Shown here piece by piece: positions 17,506 through 25,410 of a stretch of 64,000 nucleotides of DNA. The stretch is taken from positions 124,001-188,000 of the forward strand of contig NZ_SIRE01000017.1 of the NCBI RefSeq assembly GCF_004307995.1. The letters are read 5' to 3'. Source of the DNA: Paenibacillus thalictri. Its GTDB lineage: Bacteria > Bacillota > Bacilli > Paenibacillales > NBRC-103111. The translations under genes were made by a program, and so were the position numbers. The stretch's first letter is position 1. The number at the start of each line of letters is the position of its first letter. Under the pieces are notes generated by a model that worked only from the letters and a program-made list of their open reading frames with translations, had not been told where the DNA came from and searched no databases.

Positions 17506-18270
17506 ATGGAATATACCGTGCAGAAGCTGGCGCATCTGGCCGGAATCAGCACCAGAACGCTGCGTTATTACGACGAAATCGGCTTGTTGAATCCGGCAAG
17601 GATCAATTCGTCGGGGTACCGGATCTATGGCCGGGAGGAAGTCGACAAGCTGCAGCAAATTCTCTTTTACAGAGAGCTGGGCGTTGGTCTAGAAACGGTC
17701 AAGGAGATTGTGAATTCACCTGCATTTCATGCGCAGCAGACGCTGAAGCAGCACCGGGAGCAGCTTCTTGACAAACGCAAGCAGCTTGATGCGTTAATTG
17801 CCAATGTGGACAAAACGATAGCGGCTAATGAAGGGAGAATCGATATGAGCGATCAAGAGAAATTTGCAGGGTTCAAGCAATCGTTGATTGACGAAAACGA
17901 AGCCAAATACGGTAAAGAAATACGCGAGAAATACGGAGATGAAACCATCGACAGTTCGAACCATAAGCTGAAAAACATGACGGAAACGCAATACGAAGAA
18001 GCGGCCCGGCTCGCTGAGGAAGTGAAGGCGGCTTTAGCCGCGGCTTTTCAGGACGGCGATCCGGCAGGCCGGCTGGCGCAGCAGGCGGCTGATTTGCACA
18101 AGCGGTGGCTGATCTGCTATTGGAGCGAATACAGCAAAGAAGCCCATGCGGGTCTTGCGCAAATGTATGTCGACGATGAGCGGTTTAAGGCGTATTACGA
18201 TGCCGATCAGCCGGGGACGGCGGAGTTTTTGCGGGATGCGATTTGCGTTTATACGGGGATTAAGGGGTAA
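17506..18270 (+). CDS. MerR-family regulator with TipAS-like C-terminal domain
   Basis: A 254-residue activator of the TipA/Mta type. The N-terminal MerR HTH (VQKLAHLAGISTRTLRYYDE, then RINSSGYRIYG) spans about residues 1-70. A long coiled coil (about 75-115) joins the dimer. The C-terminal TipAS-like domain (MTETQYEEAARLAEEV, HKRWLICYWSEYSKEAHAGL) binds drug-like ligands in this family, for example thiopeptides for TipA. The gene has AAGGAGGCGG before its ATG and its own 19-bp-spacer promoter. No obvious target gene follows: an interrupted terminator closes the unit. It may act mainly on its own promoter or elsewhere. Confidence 0.9.
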   Translation: MEYTVQKLAHLAGISTRTLRYYDEIGLLNPARINSSGYRIYGREEVDKLQQILFYRELGVGLETVKEIVNSPAFHAQQTLKQHREQLLDKRKQLDALIANVDKTIAANEGRIDMSDQEKFAGFKQSLIDENEAKYGKEIREKYGDETIDSSNHKLKNMTETQYEEAARLAEEVKAALAAAFQDGDPAGRLAQQAADLHKRWLICYWSEYSKEAHAGLAQMYVDDERFKAYYDADQPGTAEFLRDAICVYTGIKG

Positions 18271-18284
18271 GCGAAAAAGTTGAT

Positions 18285-18490
18285 AAAGAGCCGTACGGAG
18301 TAGGCCGCTGAAAAAGTGGCGGAGTGAGCGAAATCATGCTGGAGAAGCGCCAGCGTTCGCTTTTGTTCCCGAATTTCACCGCCGCAAACAGATATTTTCA
18401 AGAACTTCGGGGACAATTGGGGATCGTAAGCATGATTCGCTCATGCAGCGTTCACTTTTTCAATGGCCTCCAGCCGGAGTAGGGCTCTTT
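18285..18490. terminator. Terminator hairpin interrupted by a palindromic element
   Basis: AAAGAGCC at 18285-18292 pairs with GGCTCTTT at 18483-18490, followed by Ts. Together they would form a terminator between the convergent MerR and AraC genes. The 170-bp element at 18301-18470 lies in the loop. Joining the flanks restores a short terminator with a loop of about 10 nt. Confidence 0.7.
18301..18470 (+). mobile_element. MITE-like palindromic element, copy 1
   Basis: A 170-bp element with imperfect terminal inverted repeats: AGGCCGCTGAAAAAG at 18302-18316 and CTTTTTCAATGGCCT at 18455-18469. It aligns over its full length with the reverse complement of 25059-25230, at about 80 percent identity by eye. 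It has no ORF of its own. The 9-bp flanks 18292-18300 and 18471-18479 match at six of nine positions, as an old target duplication could. Confidence 0.75.
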
Positions 18491-18500
18491 TTCGGAGACG

Positions 18501-19277
18501 TTATTTCGTCCAATTTTTATGTTTCCTGTATTGGGTCGGATTCATGTTGATTTTCTGCTTGAAATAATGGGAAAAATGCGACGTATCGTAAAAGCCGAGA
18601 TGCTCCGCAATCGTCTCGATGCTGTCGGTGGAATTGCTGAGCAGCGAACATGCCTTGCCGATTCTGAGCTGGTTGAACAGCTCGATGACGCCGCAGCCGA
18701 ATTCTTTTTTGACCAGCCTTTCCAGATGCGACTGGCTGACGCTGAGTTCTTTGGCCACCTCACTTAATGTGACCCGCATACTTAAATGCTTGTTTAAATA
18801 CGTCAGCAGCTGGTTTTTAAAATTAACTTCGGTGCCGTTGACCGCTTTTTCCGCGCAAGAAGCTACAAGCGTATCCAGCATGTTGGCGGCTTTGATTTTG
18901 GCCAGCTTGGTCAGTTCCTTGCATTCCTTCTCCAGCGCGGGCAGTTGCTCCAGCAGCTCGTTAAGTTCCAGCACCGTGAAGTCCTGGATGTAGTCTTCGA
19001 GCAAAGCGATCATGCCTCGCGGGTCTTTTTTCTGCTGCATGTTGATGCCCATCTGGTAATAGCCGGTGAGCGAGCCAAGCGAATGATATTGACCGGGGGG
19101 AATGATGCACAGATGGCCCCGCTTGAGCGAATACTCTTCACCGCCGATACGAAACAGCAGCACGCCGCTGATGACGTAAATAAATTGGAAATACGGATGA
19201 TTATGCTCGTCCATGCTCCAAAGCTCCCGGCGGTTGTAAAAATTCACTTCCTCATACGGTTCCGGCAAACCGAACAC
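18501..19277 (-). CDS. AraC-family transcriptional regulator
   Basis: A regulator of 258 residues. An N-terminal cupin-like domain (HNHPYFQFIYVISG, SLKRGHLCIIPPGQYHS) binds a small ligand, probably a sugar. The C-terminal AraC pair of HTH motifs is seen in SLSEVAKELSVSQSHL-like and SIETIAEHLGFYDTSHFSHY segments (about residues 160-258). It is divergent from the binding-protein gene of an oligosaccharide importer, so it probably controls that transporter. The GTG at 19277 has no good Shine-Dalgarno sequence. The frame stays open upstream past GGGAGGAG, so the true start could be an unusual codon up to about 10 residues earlier. Confidence 0.87.
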   Translation of the reverse strand: MFGLPEPYEEVNFYNRRELWSMDEHNHPYFQFIYVISGVLLFRIGGEEYSLKRGHLCIIPPGQYHSLGSLTGYYQMGINMQQKKDPRGMIALLEDYIQDFTVLELNELLEQLPALEKECKELTKLAKIKAANMLDTLVASCAEKAVNGTEVNFKNQLLTYLNKHLSMRVTLSEVAKELSVSQSHLERLVKKEFGCGVIELFNQLRIGKACSLLSNSTDSIETIAEHLGFYDTSHFSHYFKQKINMNPTQYRKHKNWTK

Positions 19278-19582
19278 TAGGTAACTGCTGTCCTTTTCGA
19301 TCGGAATCTCCTCCCGTTGCTTCGTTTGGCCAAGTGCCTAATAATGAGCAGAATATACAAAAAGTTGATTCGATTGTCAATGGTTGGATACCGTTTAACT
19401 TAATATAATCAAATTGTTACTTCATTCGGGCATTCGCATAAATATAAGAGAACCTACAAAATGAAATCGGAAAGCGGTCAAAGGAGGCGATTCGCAACCT
19501 TATTTGTAAGCGCTGTCTTTCGTTGTGCCTAAAAATCACTGAAGGGGAAGTTGTTTCGTAAAAAACTTTTGGGAGGGTGTTT
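19278..19582. other. Divergent regulatory region between araC-type and binding-protein genes
   Basis: About 300 bp without a gene. It contains a TATAAT box at 19404-19409, without a well-spaced -35 hexamer, and the cre-like site at 19505-19518. Promoters for both divergent genes should lie here. Confidence 0.5.
19505..19518 (+). promoter_or_regulatory. Candidate CcpA cre site
   Basis: TGTAAGCGCTGTCT matches the cre consensus TGWAAGCGYTWNCA at all but two positions, including the invariant central AAGCGCT. It lies 65 bp upstream of the sugar-binding lipoprotein gene, where it would give catabolite repression. Confidence 0.55.
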
Positions 19583-21259
19583 ATGTCAAAAAAATCGTCT
19601 GTTCTGATCGTCTCCATGCTGCTTGCCGCTGCTTCCGTCGCGGCGGGATGCTCGTCGGATAATGCCGCAGGAAGCAACGTTCCGGATAAACCGAAGGATT
19701 CCGCAGCGCCTGCTTCCACATCAACGGCCGCTCCGGCGGCCGCCCCCGCCGCAGACGGCAAAATCTCGGACAAACCGCTGACTGTCACCGGCTGGACCGA
19801 TTTTATACCGGCTACCGGTTCAGAAGGCGTGTCCAGCTACAGCGACCAGATCATGTGGAAGGAAATCGCCAAACGGACAAACATTACTGTGAAATGGGAT
19901 ACGACGGCCGCCCCGGGTGCGGACGATTACAAGCAGCAGCTTGGCCTCATCATGGCCTCAGGCAAACTTCCCGACATCATCGGCCATATCGATCCGCTGC
20001 TCGCCGATCAGTACGGCAGACAAGGAGCGGTGCAGCCGCTCGAGGATTTGATCAAGAAAAATGCGCCGAATCTGCAAAAGCTGCTTGACGCCAATCCGGC
20101 GGTGAAGGGGCAAATTACCGCCCCCGACGGTCACATTTATTTTTTCCCGCGGCTGCTGCTCGATTCTCGCACACAGGCGTTTGCCGGATTTATGATCCGC
20201 GGCGATTGGCTGCAGAAGGTGGGCATGAAGTCGCCGGAGACGACCGACGAGCTGTACCAGGTTTTGAAAGCGTTTAAGGAGAAAGATGCAAACGGCAACG
20301 GCAAACCGGACGAAATTCCGTTTACCGACAATCCGAACCCGATCATTTGGGCGTTTGGCGTGGGCAGCCGCGGGCCGAACAGCACGGACGACTTTTTCGT
20401 TGAGGACGGCAAAATCAAATACGGGCCGACCGATCCGCGTTATAAGGACGCTTTGCAGTATTTAAACAAGCTGTACAGCGAAGGGCTGCTGGATCCCGAA
20501 TATGAAAAGATGAAAGCCGACGTGCGCGACGGCCGCATCATGCAGGAGTTGTCCGGGTTCATTTACGGCTCGAATGCGGGGTACTTGACCAAATACAACA
20601 AAATGCTGCAAGCTGCAGGCAAAAATCCCGGCATTATCGCGCTGGCTCCGCCAAAAGGACCGACAGGGGAGCGCAACATTCTTGGCCGGCATAACGAAAT
20701 CGACCCGGGACGCGGCGTATCGATCTCCAGCACGACGAAAAATGCGGTCGAGCTGACCAAGCTGATGGACTATTTTTATTCGAAAGATGGCGCCATGCTG
20801 CTTTATTTCGGGGTGGAAGGCGACACGTATACAATGAAAGACGGCGTACCGACGTATACGAATAAAGTGACTACGGATCCAAAACTTGACATTCTCGGTT
20901 ATTTGAACACGTATGTCGGTTATGTCAGCGGCTGGCCTTCGGCGCAAATTCCCGAGCATTATCTCGCCACCTTAAGCGACGAAGGGAAAAAGGGCAACCA
21001 GCTCGCCACCCAATATGCCGGCAAAAAGAAAGTTCCGGCGCTGCATTTTACCCCTGAGGAATTAAGCGAGGTGCAGGCGCTGCAGCGCGATATCAATACG
21101 TTCGTGGACGAAAATATGAATGCGTTTATCCGCGGCAAAAAGCCGTTCGCTGAATACGACGCCTTCCAGCAAGGGCTGAAAAAAATCGGCTCGGACCGGC
21201 TTGGCGAGCTTTACGGAAAAGCTTACGAACGTTATATCGCCGTGTTAAACAAAAAATAA
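19583..21259 (+). CDS. Oligosaccharide ABC transporter substrate-binding lipoprotein (LplA-type)
   Basis: An extracellular lipoprotein of 558 residues that captures an oligosaccharide for import. The signal peptide ends in the lipobox VAAGC with Cys23, followed by a Ser/Pro/Ala-rich linker. The mature part is a family 1 solute-binding fold of the long LplA/YtcQ kind (PLTVTGWTDF, KLPDIIGHIDPL, AFKEKDANGNGKPDEIPFT, which looks like a calcium-binding loop). The ATG at 19583 follows GGGAGG; the GTG at 19577 is too close to it. Two permeases follow without an ATPase, as is usual because MsmX-type ATPases are shared. A cre-like site lies upstream. Confidence 0.93.
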   Translation: MSKKSSVLIVSMLLAAASVAAGCSSDNAAGSNVPDKPKDSAAPASTSTAAPAAAPAADGKISDKPLTVTGWTDFIPATGSEGVSSYSDQIMWKEIAKRTNITVKWDTTAAPGADDYKQQLGLIMASGKLPDIIGHIDPLLADQYGRQGAVQPLEDLIKKNAPNLQKLLDANPAVKGQITAPDGHIYFFPRLLLDSRTQAFAGFMIRGDWLQKVGMKSPETTDELYQVLKAFKEKDANGNGKPDEIPFTDNPNPIIWAFGVGSRGPNSTDDFFVEDGKIKYGPTDPRYKDALQYLNKLYSEGLLDPEYEKMKADVRDGRIMQELSGFIYGSNAGYLTKYNKMLQAAGKNPGIIALAPPKGPTGERNILGRHNEIDPGRGVSISSTTKNAVELTKLMDYFYSKDGAMLLYFGVEGDTYTMKDGVPTYTNKVTTDPKLDILGYLNTYVGYVSGWPSAQIPEHYLATLSDEGKKGNQLATQYAGKKKVPALHFTPEELSEVQALQRDINTFVDENMNAFIRGKKPFAEYDAFQQGLKKIGSDRLGELYGKAYERYIAVLNKK

Positions 21260-21271
21260 CCGTGCTTTAGT

Positions 21272-21325
21272 ACGGCTGGGGCGAGGGCGGCAGCAGTTCG
21301 TCAGCGTTTCGCCCACCCCGGCCGT
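21272..21325 (+). terminator. Intercistronic hairpin between binding protein and permease genes
   Basis: ACGGCTGGGGCGAGGGCG pairs imperfectly with CGCCCACCCCGGCCGT. No T-run follows. Such hairpins after binding-protein genes usually stabilise the upstream mRNA or partly terminate it, which gives more binding protein than permease. Confidence 0.55.
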
Positions 21326-21347
21326 CAAGCGAAAGGAGGGAGCGAGC

Positions 21348-22292
21348 TTGGAAGCAACCGCAGCAATCTCAGCCAAACGCAAGAGCAGCACATGGCTGCG
21401 CGGCAAAGCGAAGCGCAATATCGTATTGTATATTTTTTTGGCGCCGGCCGCCTTGTATTATATATTGTTTCATTACGCGCCGATGTACGGGACGCTGATC
21501 GCCTTTCAGGACTACAACCCGTTTCGCGGCATGCTGGAAAGTCCGTGGGTCGGCCTCAAGCATTTCCAAAAGTTTTTCGAATCGATTTATTTTTACCGGC
21601 TGATCCGCAATACGTTTCTGATCGGGCTGTACAGCATCGTGTTTGGCTTTACCGTGCCGATTGTATTTGCACTGCTGCTGCACGAAGTGAAGCACCGGAA
21701 GTTTCGCTCGCTGGTTCAGTCGATCAGTTATTTGCCGCATTTTATTTCCACGGTTGTTGTGGCCGGATTGATTGTGATGTTCACTTCCCCTTCCACGGGG
21801 CTGATCAACGGAATCATCACATTTTTCGGTGGAGCGAAAATCGACTTTCTGCGTGAGCCGGGTTGGTTCCGCACCGTGTATATTTCTTCCGGCGTATGGC
21901 AAACGGTGGGTTGGAGTTCGATTATTTATTTTGCGGCGCTTACTAGCATCAGCCCCAGCTTGTATGAAGCAGCCGATATGGACGGGGCCAACCGCTGGCA
22001 GAAGGTGTGGCATATCAGCTTGCCCGGCATCAAGCCAACCGTCATTACGATTTTGCTGCTCGACCTCGGCCGGGTGATGGACGTCGGATTCGAGAAGGTG
22101 TTCCTGCTGTATAACTCGGCGACCTACGAAACGGCGGACGTACTAAGCACCTACGTATACCGTTCGGGTCTGATCGATCAGCAGTACAGTTTCGCCGCCG
22201 CCGTCGGTTTGTTTAACTCGGCCATTACCTTTGCGCTGATTATCGGATTTAACCAGCTTGCCCGCCGTCTCAGCGGCTATTCCTTATGGTGA
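21348..22292 (+). CDS. lplB: Sugar ABC transporter permease (LplB-type)
   Basis: An inner-membrane permease of 314 residues with six transmembrane helices. The first (YIFLAPAALYYILFHYAPMYG) is typical of LplB/YtcP partners. The EAA loop that contacts the ATPase reads EAADMDGANRWQKVWHISLP. The TTG start at 21348 follows GGAGGGAG with normal spacing. It forms a heterodimer with the next gene product and works with the lipoprotein upstream. The substrate is likely an oligosaccharide or uronide, judged from the neighbouring propeller gene. Confidence 0.93.
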   Translation: MEATAAISAKRKSSTWLRGKAKRNIVLYIFLAPAALYYILFHYAPMYGTLIAFQDYNPFRGMLESPWVGLKHFQKFFESIYFYRLIRNTFLIGLYSIVFGFTVPIVFALLLHEVKHRKFRSLVQSISYLPHFISTVVVAGLIVMFTSPSTGLINGIITFFGGAKIDFLREPGWFRTVYISSGVWQTVGWSSIIYFAALTSISPSLYEAADMDGANRWQKVWHISLPGIKPTVITILLLDLGRVMDVGFEKVFLLYNSATYETADVLSTYVYRSGLIDQQYSFAAAVGLFNSAITFALIIGFNQLARRLSGYSLW

Positions 22293-22332
22293 CAAGCGTA
22301 TTCCCGGCACATATACGGAAGGAGGACGGGAC

Positions 22333-23211
22333 ATGATTGAACGTGCAAAAAGCGGCCGTAACGGGGCGGACATCGCTATTTATGCCGTGCTCGCGGTTGC
22401 TTCGCTCGTATTTCTGTACCCATTTTATTACATCATATCGGCATCGTTCAGCGATCCGGCCTCGGTTATCGAAAACCCGCTGCTGCTGTATCCCGTCAAA
22501 TTCACGCTGACGGCCTACAAGCTACTGCTTTCCACCAGCAAAATATGGCTTGGCTACTATAACAGCATCATCTACACCGTGTGCGGCACGGCGCTGAACG
22601 TAACGGTGACGCTGTTGGCGGCTTACGCATTATCCCGGCAGGAGCTGGCCGGGAGACGAGTGGTGCTGTTTTTTATCGTTATCACACTGTTCTTTAATGG
22701 GGGCATGATTCCGACGTATTTGGTCGTCAAAACGCTGGGCATGCTCGATACGAGGTGGGCGTTGATCGTTTCCGGGGCTGTAACGACCTGGAACCTGCTG
22801 ATTACACGCACATTTCTGGAAACGAACATACCGCAGGAGCTGCGCGATGCCGCCGAAGTGGATGGGGCCGGGGAGTTCACCTTTTTTACGAAAATCGCGC
22901 TGCCCTTGTCGCGGCCGATTATTGCCGTTATCGCGCTGTTTTATGGATCCGGGCACTGGAACGCTTATTTTAACGCGCTGATTTATATTCGCCAGAGGGA
23001 CCTGTATCCGCTGCAGGTGTTCCTGAGAGAAATGCTTATTCTCGATCAGAATACCGATATGATGGGCGATGTTACAGATGAGCGTGTGCTTGTTGCGTTA
23101 ACGCTGAAATTTGCGATTATGGTTGTGGCGATTGCGCCTTTGCTGCTTGTGTTTCCGTTTGTGCAGCGTTTTTTTGTCAAAGGCGTACTCATCGGCGCGT
23201 TAAAGGAATAA
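22333..23211 (+). CDS. Sugar ABC transporter permease (LplC/YtcP-type)
   Basis: The second permease subunit, 292 residues and six transmembrane helices (first about residues 14-36, LAVASLVFLYPFYYIISASF). The EAA loop is DAAEVDGAGEFTFFTKIALP. The typical LplC end FVKGVLIGALKE is present. The ATG at 22333 follows GGAAGGAGG; an in-frame extension overlapping the upstream gene is less likely. It forms an operon with the binding protein and LplB-type genes. Confidence 0.93.
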   Translation: MIERAKSGRNGADIAIYAVLAVASLVFLYPFYYIISASFSDPASVIENPLLLYPVKFTLTAYKLLLSTSKIWLGYYNSIIYTVCGTALNVTVTLLAAYALSRQELAGRRVVLFFIVITLFFNGGMIPTYLVVKTLGMLDTRWALIVSGAVTTWNLLITRTFLETNIPQELRDAAEVDGAGEFTFFTKIALPLSRPIIAVIALFYGSGHWNAYFNALIYIRQRDLYPLQVFLREMLILDQNTDMMGDVTDERVLVALTLKFAIMVVAIAPLLLVFPFVQRFFVKGVLIGALKE

Positions 23212-23377
23212 CACGTATGTGAGGAAGAGCCGGATATTACGCCGTTTAAGCTGTTAACAAGTTTCGGACAGTGGAATTAGTTTCGGGTGCAGCGATTTAG
23301 TGCAGACGAGGCGAATTCCGCCGGTCCGGCATCATTATAAAATCGAAAAAATTACGATTAATGGAGGTTGTGAGGGT

Positions 23378-24562
23378 ATGGAACGGCAGCAGGAAATGGA
23401 TCTCAAGGTGCGGGTGGAAAAACTTACGGGTGAAGACGGGCACTATTTTTACGGGTATTACGACAATCCCGCCTGGAGCGGCGACGACCGGTACCACCTA
23501 TGCCATAAAACGGCTTTCTGGAACCGGCTGCAGGAGGAGACGGATGAGGCCGGGCTGGGCATGATCGATATGCTGACGAAAAGCTACATTCCGCTTGCGC
23601 AGACGCACGCATGGAATTTTCAGCAGGGAGCGATGCTGCAGTGGCACCCGCTGGCTCCAAACGATGAAATTATTTTCAATACACGCAGCGGCGGAGAGTT
23701 CCAAGGCGTAGTCATGAATGTGCACACCAAGGAACAGCGGCTGCTTTCGCGGCCTGTCGTCAACGTCGATCCGACCGGTAAATACGCGCTCAGCGTCAAT
23801 TTCAGCCGGATGTTCGATTTCCGCCCCGGCTACGGGTATGCCGGCATCCGCGACCCGTTTTATGACAACCCCTACCCCGAGGAAGACGGAGTTTACCGCA
23901 TCGAGCTGGCCACGGGAAAAAACGAGCTGGTGCTGTCGCTGGCGGATATTTGGCATTTTACCAAAGACGCTTTCGCCGGTACGCCGCAAAAATTAATGAT
24001 CAATCATATCAACTTTAATACGGACGGCAGCCGGTTTCTGCTGCTCGCGCGGAATTTTCCGCAGGCAGGGGGGCACTGGAAAACGGCCGTGCTTACCGCA
24101 AATAGCGACGGTTCGGATCTGTTCCTGCTGTCCGACTACAATCACGCCTCGCATTACCATTGGCGCGATCCGCAGCATGTGGTGATTTATTCCAGGGGGG
24201 CGGAGGGCTCGACCCGCGGCAGTCAGCTGTACGTGCTGAAAGATAAAACCTATGAGGTGAACAGCATCGACGAGCCGTTTTTCCGCGAGGACGGGCACTG
24301 CAGTTATTCCCCGGACCGGCAGCTGCTGCTTTATGACAGCTACCCCGACAATCAAAGCTACAGGCACTTGTATGTATATGATTTGGCGGGGCGCAAAGGC
24401 ATCAAGCTTGGCTCGTTTTACTCCGATCCGGGGGCAAAAGGCGATCACCGCTGCGACCTGCATCCGCGCTGGAACCGCGCAGGCACGGGCATCTCGTTTG
24501 ATTCGACGCATGAGGGACGGAGGCATATGTATTTTGCCGATATCAGCGGCGTGTTTAAATAA
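23378..24562 (+). CDS. Oligogalacturonate lyase-like beta-propeller protein
   Basis: A 394-residue protein without a signal peptide, built from beta-propeller blades. It resembles WD40-like proteins and the PL22 oligogalacturonate lyases, which cleave unsaturated uronate oligomers in the cytoplasm. Suggestive segments are HINFNTDGSRFLLLARNF, NHASHYHWRDPQHVVIYS, EDGHCSYSPDRQLLLYDS and DLHPRWNRAGTGISFDST, with conserved His residues that could hold the metal. Catalytic function is not proven by these. It follows the importer genes by 166 bp and fits processing of the imported oligosaccharide. The ATG at 23378 has GGAGG upstream. Confidence 0.6.
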   Translation: MERQQEMDLKVRVEKLTGEDGHYFYGYYDNPAWSGDDRYHLCHKTAFWNRLQEETDEAGLGMIDMLTKSYIPLAQTHAWNFQQGAMLQWHPLAPNDEIIFNTRSGGEFQGVVMNVHTKEQRLLSRPVVNVDPTGKYALSVNFSRMFDFRPGYGYAGIRDPFYDNPYPEEDGVYRIELATGKNELVLSLADIWHFTKDAFAGTPQKLMINHINFNTDGSRFLLLARNFPQAGGHWKTAVLTANSDGSDLFLLSDYNHASHYHWRDPQHVVIYSRGAEGSTRGSQLYVLKDKTYEVNSIDEPFFREDGHCSYSPDRQLLLYDSYPDNQSYRHLYVYDLAGRKGIKLGSFYSDPGAKGDHRCDLHPRWNRAGTGISFDSTHEGRRHMYFADISGVFK

Positions 24563-24678
24563 GCTTGAACTTGCCGTCCTCAAACCTGTACAATAAAGGC
24601 AAAATGAGAAATGGCAGCAGGTGCGCCGCTGCGGCATGAACAATCGCCGCCCGGCCGGCATCTGCCGGAGGATAAGGC

Positions 24679-24900
24679 ATGGAAGAACAATCGCGCCCGC
24701 CCGGTGAAGGGCTGGCGGACAGCTTGAAGCGGCTGATTGCCGCTGCCGGGGCACTGAATGACGAAGCGGCAAACATGATTCAAGAAGTCGAGCGGCTTTC
24801 GGCCGAAAACATCCGTTTGAAAGCGGAGCTGGGACGGCTTCGGGCACGGAACAAAAGCGGCAGCATGTCGACCAAGCTCCGTGAAGCGTTAATGGAGTAG
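24679..24900 (+). CDS. Small coiled-coil protein of unknown function
   Basis: 73 residues with no recognised domain. Residues about 12-60 form a heptad-rich helix (LKRLIAAAGALNDEAANMI, EVERLSAENIRLKAELGRL), so it should dimerise as a coiled coil. The tail is basic and Ser-rich. GGAGGATAAGGC precedes the ATG, and a strong terminator follows. It stands 116 bp after the propeller gene and may be cotranscribed. It could be a ZapB- or YabA-like helper by shape only. Confidence 0.65.
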   Translation: MEEQSRPPGEGLADSLKRLIAAAGALNDEAANMIQEVERLSAENIRLKAELGRLRARNKSGSMSTKLREALME

Positions 24901-24920
24901 GGATACTTCGATGATATGAG

Positions 24921-24963
24921 CAGGTCACCACACTATGGCATAGTGGGGGGCCTGTTTTTTTTG
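24921..24963 (+). terminator. Rho-independent terminator
   Basis: CAGG...CACTATG pairs with CATAGTG...CCTG around a 2-base centre region, followed by eight Ts at 24955-24962. It lies 20 bp after the small coiled-coil gene. Confidence 0.85.
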
Positions 24964-25039
24964 AAATTAAATATCTCCTGGGGTACTCCCCGTCCCCATC
25001 CCCATCCCACGCGCAAGAGTAACTCATAGTACCAAAAAG

Positions 25040-25249
25040 AACCGTCAGGGTGATTTTTGAGGCCACTGAAAAAGCGAACGCTGTATGAGCAAATTATTCC
25101 TCCGATCGCCAATTGTCTCCGAATTTCTTAGATTATACCCGCTCATGGCGGGTGAAATTCGGAGACAAAAGCGAACGCTGGCGCTTCTCCAGAATAATAT
25201 CGCTCACTTCGCTACTTTTTCAGCGGCCTCGTGATTTTTCCTGACGGTT
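25040..25249. repeat. Ten-bp inverted repeat interrupted by the element
   Basis: AACCGTCAGG at 25040-25049 and CCTGACGGTT at 25240-25249 are perfect complements. Without the insert and one copy of the duplicated GTGATTTTT they would form a tight hairpin with a nine-base loop. Confidence 0.75.
25059..25230 (-). mobile_element. MITE-like palindromic element, copy 2
   Basis: A 172-bp element with ends GAGGCC and GGCCTC, in inverted orientation relative to copy 1. It is flanked by a perfect 9-bp direct repeat GTGATTTTT (25050-25058 and 25231-25239), as expected for a target-site duplication. Inside, TTGTCTCCGAATTTC and GAAATTCGGAGACAA form a perfect 15-bp inverted repeat around a CCCGC/GCGGG mini-hairpin. 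No ORF is present. Confidence 0.8.
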
Positions 25250-25410
25250 ACTCTTTATCCCAAAATTTTAAGGGGGTCGCCGGCGGTTGTTCATATAATG
25301 TTCATATTTACACTATTTTAATTTTCAGCTGAAAGTGGTATATTTCGTGTAGAAATATTTCGCATGAGAAATGTTCACTTGTGAAGTAAAACTGTGAGGA
25401 GTGGAGAAAA

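Larger units (their letters stand above)
24964..25410. other. Intergenic region carrying palindromic element copy 2
   Basis: About 450 bp without a gene. The left part holds the hairpin interrupted by the mobile-like element. The right part, 25260-25410, is AT-rich and should contain the promoter of the secreted repeat protein; a repeated GTTCATAT at about 25289 and 25300 is the only marked motif. Confidence 0.6.

Noticed and set aside
20265..20278. A second cre-like sequence, TGAAAGCGTTTAAG
   Set aside because: It lies well inside the binding-protein coding sequence and fails the conserved right end; chance is likely.
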